DNA from: Myxococcales bacterium UBA1238
Lineage (GTDB): Bacteria > Myxococcota_A > Bradymonadia > UBA7976 > UBA1532
Assembly: GCA_002309015.1 (NCBI GenBank)
Contig: DBWM01000055.1
Span: 11,990 to 28,688 of the forward strand
Length of the DNA stretch: 16,699 bases
Direction of reading: 5' to 3'
The notes under the pieces are model-generated. The model saw only the letters and a list, made by a program, of their open reading frames with translations. It made no database searches and was not told the origin of the DNA. Each line of letters begins with the position of its first letter. Position 1 is the first letter of the stretch. A program made the translations under genes and the position numbers. Positions 14,945-16,699 of this stretch are shown one piece after another.

Positions 14945-14983
14945 AAAACAATGACTAAATTTTGAAAAATGAGGGTTTTATCC
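14945..14983 (+). repeat. Imperfect direct repeat, copy 2
   Basis: The first 15 bases match copy 1 exactly and the end GGTTTTATCC matches less one T. Part of it, TTCAAAA ... TTTTGAA around the shared core, is also an inverted repeat. Confidence 0.6.
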
Positions 14984-15232
14984 ATTGGTCGCAATTTCTT
15001 GCGAGGTCAAATGAAAATGACCGGTATAGAAATGTGGGAAAATGTCTCAGATAGGAGCGAGTGACTGAGTCGAGATTATTACAATGCGGTTTACATAACA
15101 TTCGTATCGCACAATTATGTGACTAACTAGTAAAGAGCTGACTGCCATATTTCAAATGAGCCTTCAATGATATTAAAAATGCTCCCGGAAGGGTAGAAAA
15201 AGGGTTTCTTTGGCAGGAAAAAGAAAAAGTAC

Positions 15233-15261
15233 TTGACGGCTAATCGCAATTAGCCTATAAT
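15233..15261 (+). promoter_or_regulatory. Promoter of the TetR-flavoprotein operon
   Basis: TTGACG (15233-15238), a 17-base spacer and a perfect TATAAT (15256-15261) form a strong vegetative promoter about 94 bases before the regulator's start codon. The first operator fills the spacer and the second lies over the start site. Confidence 0.92.
15238..15255 (+). promoter_or_regulatory. Operator 1 (18-bp palindrome between -35 and -10)
   Basis: GGCTAAT, four bases (CGCA), then ATTAGCC: perfect 7-base arms. It occupies the spacer of the promoter, where bound repressor would block RNA polymerase. The same arms recur in operator 2. Confidence 0.9.
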
Positions 15262-15263
15262 GT

Positions 15264-15281
15264 GGCTAATCAGGATTAGCC
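15264..15281 (+). promoter_or_regulatory. Operator 2 (18-bp palindrome over the transcription start)
   Basis: GGCTAAT, four bases (CAGG), then ATTAGCC: the same arms as operator 1 with a different centre, and one more T/A pair outside. The centres are 26 bases apart. It covers the expected transcription start. Confidence 0.9.
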
Positions 15282-15354
15282 AACTGCGCCAAAGGGGCCA
15301 GAGCACTAAGGACGAGCCATATCGCGTGGCGCATAGCCAAAGAAAGGAACTGCC

Positions 15355-15975
15355 ATGGACACCAAACACAGAATTCTTGATGAAGCATTGACACTGTTTT
15401 CAGAGAAGGGTTACGCCAACGTTTTTGTGGGAGATATCGCAGAGAGAGTGGGGATTAAGGCACCGTCACTTTACAAGCATTATAAGAGCAAGCAGGCGAT
15501 ATTTGATGCGATTATCGAGGAGATGAACGAGCGGTTTGTTAAGGAAGCCGGGGCGCTTAATATTTCCGGTACAGACCCAACGATGGATGCAGGGATATAC
15601 AAGGGGATTAGCGAAGAGCAGATGATTGAGCTTGGAAAGAATCTTTTTTTGTACTATCTGCATGATGATTATACTAAGCGGTTTAGGAAGATGCTTACGA
15701 TTGAGCAGTTCCATGACAAGGAGCTGGCGGAGGTTTATATGAAGCAGTATTACGACGATCCGCTGTCGTATCAGGGGATGCTGTTCGGATTGATGGTGGC
15801 AAGCGGAGTTCTGAGTACGGACAATGTGCAGGTGATGACGCTTCATTTCTATGCGCCGATATATCTGCTCCTCACGGTGTGCGACAGGGATCCAGCGAGG
15901 GAAGAGGAGTGTTTGAAGTTGTTGGATGCGCATTTAAGGCAGTTTGACAAGATTTATGGAAGGAGTATCGGATGA
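15355..15975 (+). CDS. TetR/AcrR-family transcriptional regulator
   Basis: This 206-residue protein has a TetR N-terminal DNA-binding domain at residues 1-50: a first helix (KHRILDEALTLFSEKGY), then the helix-turn-helix with VGDIAERVGIKAPSLYKHYKSK, ending in the usual AIFDAI helix. The rest is the ligand/dimer domain, which is variable; no ligand can be inferred. The promoter carries two copies of an 18-bp palindrome, so it very likely represses itself and the co-transcribed flavoprotein until its ligand appears. The start ATG follows AAAGGAA at 15343-15349 with 5 bases between. Its stop overlaps the next start (ATGA), so the two are translationally coupled. Confidence 0.95.
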   Translation: MDTKHRILDEALTLFSEKGYANVFVGDIAERVGIKAPSLYKHYKSKQAIFDAIIEEMNERFVKEAGALNISGTDPTMDAGIYKGISEEQMIELGKNLFLYYLHDDYTKRFRKMLTIEQFHDKELAEVYMKQYYDDPLSYQGMLFGLMVASGVLSTDNVQVMTLHFYAPIYLLLTVCDRDPAREEECLKLLDAHLRQFDKIYGRSIG

Positions 15976-16688
15976 AAATCGTAAGTTTTTGCGCCACGGA
16001 GAAAAAAGGCGTTACATACAGACTTAAGGAAGCGTTTCTTGAGGAGTTCAGGGACAGCGCAGAGATAACAGAGTTTTATTTTCCAAAGGACTGTCCGGCG
16101 TTCTGCAGAGGTTGCGCGATATGCGTAAGCAAAGACCCGAATTTGTGCAGGGAAGCAGAGTATATACAGAAGATTGACAAGGCTATGCGTGAGGCGGATC
16201 TGCTGGTGTTTAGCTCGCCGGCGTATGTATTCCACACTACCGGTGCAATGAAGGCGTTCCTTGACCATTTTGCATACAGGTGGATGCCCCACAGACCGGC
16301 GCCCGAAATGTTTGGAAAGCGTGCGGTTATTATTACTCAGTGCCTTGGAGGCGGCGGCAAATCGGCGGCTAAGGACATTAAGGACAGTCTTTCCTGGTGG
16401 GGAGTAAGCGATATCAGGGTTCGTAGCTTCAAACTTATGAGCGAAATCGAGTGGGACAGGCTTCCGGATAAGAAACGCAGCGAAATGACGGGCTCGGTTA
16501 AGAAGCTTGCACGAAAACTTACAAGCGTCGATTACAGTAAGCGGGCGCACGCGAATATAGTCACCAAGTCGAAGTTCTACGTGGTACGCATGCTCCAGAC
16601 CGCTCTCGGGAAAAGCAATCCTGAGTACATAGATTTTAACTACTGGAAGGCTAACGGCTGGCTTGGCAAGGTCAGACCTTGGAAATAG
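15972..16688 (+). CDS. NAD(P)H-dependent FMN oxidoreductase, iron-sulfur flavoprotein-like
   Basis: This 238-residue protein has a flavodoxin-like fold. It begins with the strand MKIVSFCATEKKG and a phosphate-binding loop, and has the flavin-side stretch SSPAYVFHTTGAMKAFLDHF (about residues 80-100). A compact cysteine cluster, Cys45-x2-Cys48-x2-Cys51-x7-Cys59, has the spacing reported for iron-sulfur flavoproteins (CX2CX2CX4-7C), so a 4Fe-4S cluster beside FMN is likely. Related proteins reduce quinones, oxygen species, azo or nitro compounds. A C-terminal segment of about 60 residues (from about residue 178) ending in GWLGKVRPWK is of unknown role. It shares an operator-controlled operon with a TetR regulator, a common pattern for stress or drug-responsive reductases. 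Confidence 0.92.
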   Translation: MKIVSFCATEKKGVTYRLKEAFLEEFRDSAEITEFYFPKDCPAFCRGCAICVSKDPNLCREAEYIQKIDKAMREADLLVFSSPAYVFHTTGAMKAFLDHFAYRWMPHRPAPEMFGKRAVIITQCLGGGGKSAAKDIKDSLSWWGVSDIRVRSFKLMSEIEWDRLPDKKRSEMTGSVKKLARKLTSVDYSKRAHANIVTKSKFYVVRMLQTALGKSNPEYIDFNYWKANGWLGKVRPWK

Positions 16689-16691
16689 TGA

Positions 16692-16699
16692 TTTAGGAG
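16692..16699 (+). promoter_or_regulatory. Ribosome binding site of a next gene cut by the window end
   Basis: TTTAGGAG ends the window only a few bases after the flavoprotein stop. It reads as the binding site of a further gene in the same operon, whose start codon lies beyond the edge. Confidence 0.55.

Larger units (their letters stand above)
14718..15232 (+). other. Gene-free region with small hairpins and a direct repeat
   Basis: No reading frame here has a convincing start or family resemblance. It is AT-rich and holds two ~40-bp imperfect repeats (14797-14836 and 14945-14983). Small stems include TGCTTC/GAAGCA (14743-14762), TCGCAA/TTGCGA with a 4-base loop (14989-15004) and GGTCA/TGACC (15005-15022). 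TTTACA (15090-15095), 17 bases, then AATTAT (15113-15118) is a weak promoter-like pair. A small RNA or the remains of a lost gene are possible but unproven. Confidence 0.6.

Noticed and set aside
14874..14954. 26-codon ORF after an AGGAG-like site in the gene-free region
   Set aside because: The binding site is about 13 bases away, the product resembles nothing I know, and it ends inside the direct repeat.
14797..14983. CRISPR-like repeat pair
   Set aside because: There are only two copies, imperfect, 148 bases apart, with no regular spacer and no cas genes.
15206..15345. Inverted TTTCTTTGGC / GCCAAAGAAA flanking the TetR promoter
   Set aside because: Only one arm would be transcribed, the arms are about 120 bases apart and short, so chance is likely; the palindromes inside explain the regulation better.

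Overview
The window reads as chromosomal DNA from a low-to-mid GC anaerobic Firmicute, most likely a Lachnospiraceae-like Clostridium relative. The reasons are the purine-rich GGAGG-type ribosome binding sites, the two-subunit iron-sulfur L-serine dehydratase, the C-S lyase and asparaginase set, and the dense same-strand operons. This assignment is inference; there is no rRNA or other marker gene here. All supported genes lie on the + strand. I see no tRNA, rRNA, CRISPR array, transposase or phage gene.

Region 1 (1-6524) is one tight run of genes. It starts with the 3' end of a polar-amino-acid-type ABC transporter ATPase. Next comes a four-gene block: URO-D/methyltransferase-like protein, Gfo/Idh/MocA oxidoreductase, second URO-D/methyltransferase-like protein, and short-chain dehydrogenase. 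Two PLP enzymes of the C-S lyase type follow (cystathionine gamma-synthase/beta-lyase family, then PatB/MalY family). No terminator is visible until about 6581. Both URO-D proteins keep a three-ligand zinc-type motif (HxH or HxC, then a Cys about 84 residues later) typical of corrinoid-linked methyltransferases, not of heme synthesis. My working inference is uptake and breakdown of a methylated, possibly sulfur-containing, amino-acid-like compound. No corrinoid protein is in the window, so this stays a hypothesis.

Region 2 (6540-8294) is the sdaAB-sdaAA operon for L-serine to pyruvate plus ammonia, closed by a strong terminator. Its leader is unusual: a promoter-like sequence, then a terminator-like hairpin, then a six-codon ORF in frame with sdaAB that carries the only good ribosome binding site.

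Region 3 (8346-12196) runs from an extended -10 promoter through a membrane-anchored protein of unknown function, a cytoplasmic-type L-asparaginase, an HExxH putative metallopeptidase and a HAD-like protein lacking the second catalytic Asp. Region 4 (12210-14717) has a near-consensus promoter, a perfect 13-bp leader hairpin, then a class I methyltransferase, a metallo-beta-lactamase-fold hydrolase and a Cof-type HAD phosphatase, closed by a strong terminator.

Region 5 (14718-15232) has no gene I can support; it holds two imperfect ~40-bp direct repeats and small hairpins. Region 6 (15233-16688) is a TetR-family regulator overlapping by 4 bp an iron-sulfur-flavoprotein-like oxidoreductase. Its promoter is decorated with two copies of an 18-bp palindrome, which are very probably the regulator's own operators. 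The window ends on the ribosome binding site of a further gene.

Serine dehydratase, asparaginase and the C-S lyases are all deaminating enzymes, so amino-acid fermentation is a common thread. Codon choice shifts strongly along the window: proline is mostly CCC at the left and mostly CCG at the right. This suggests the left operon is highly expressed or has a different history.
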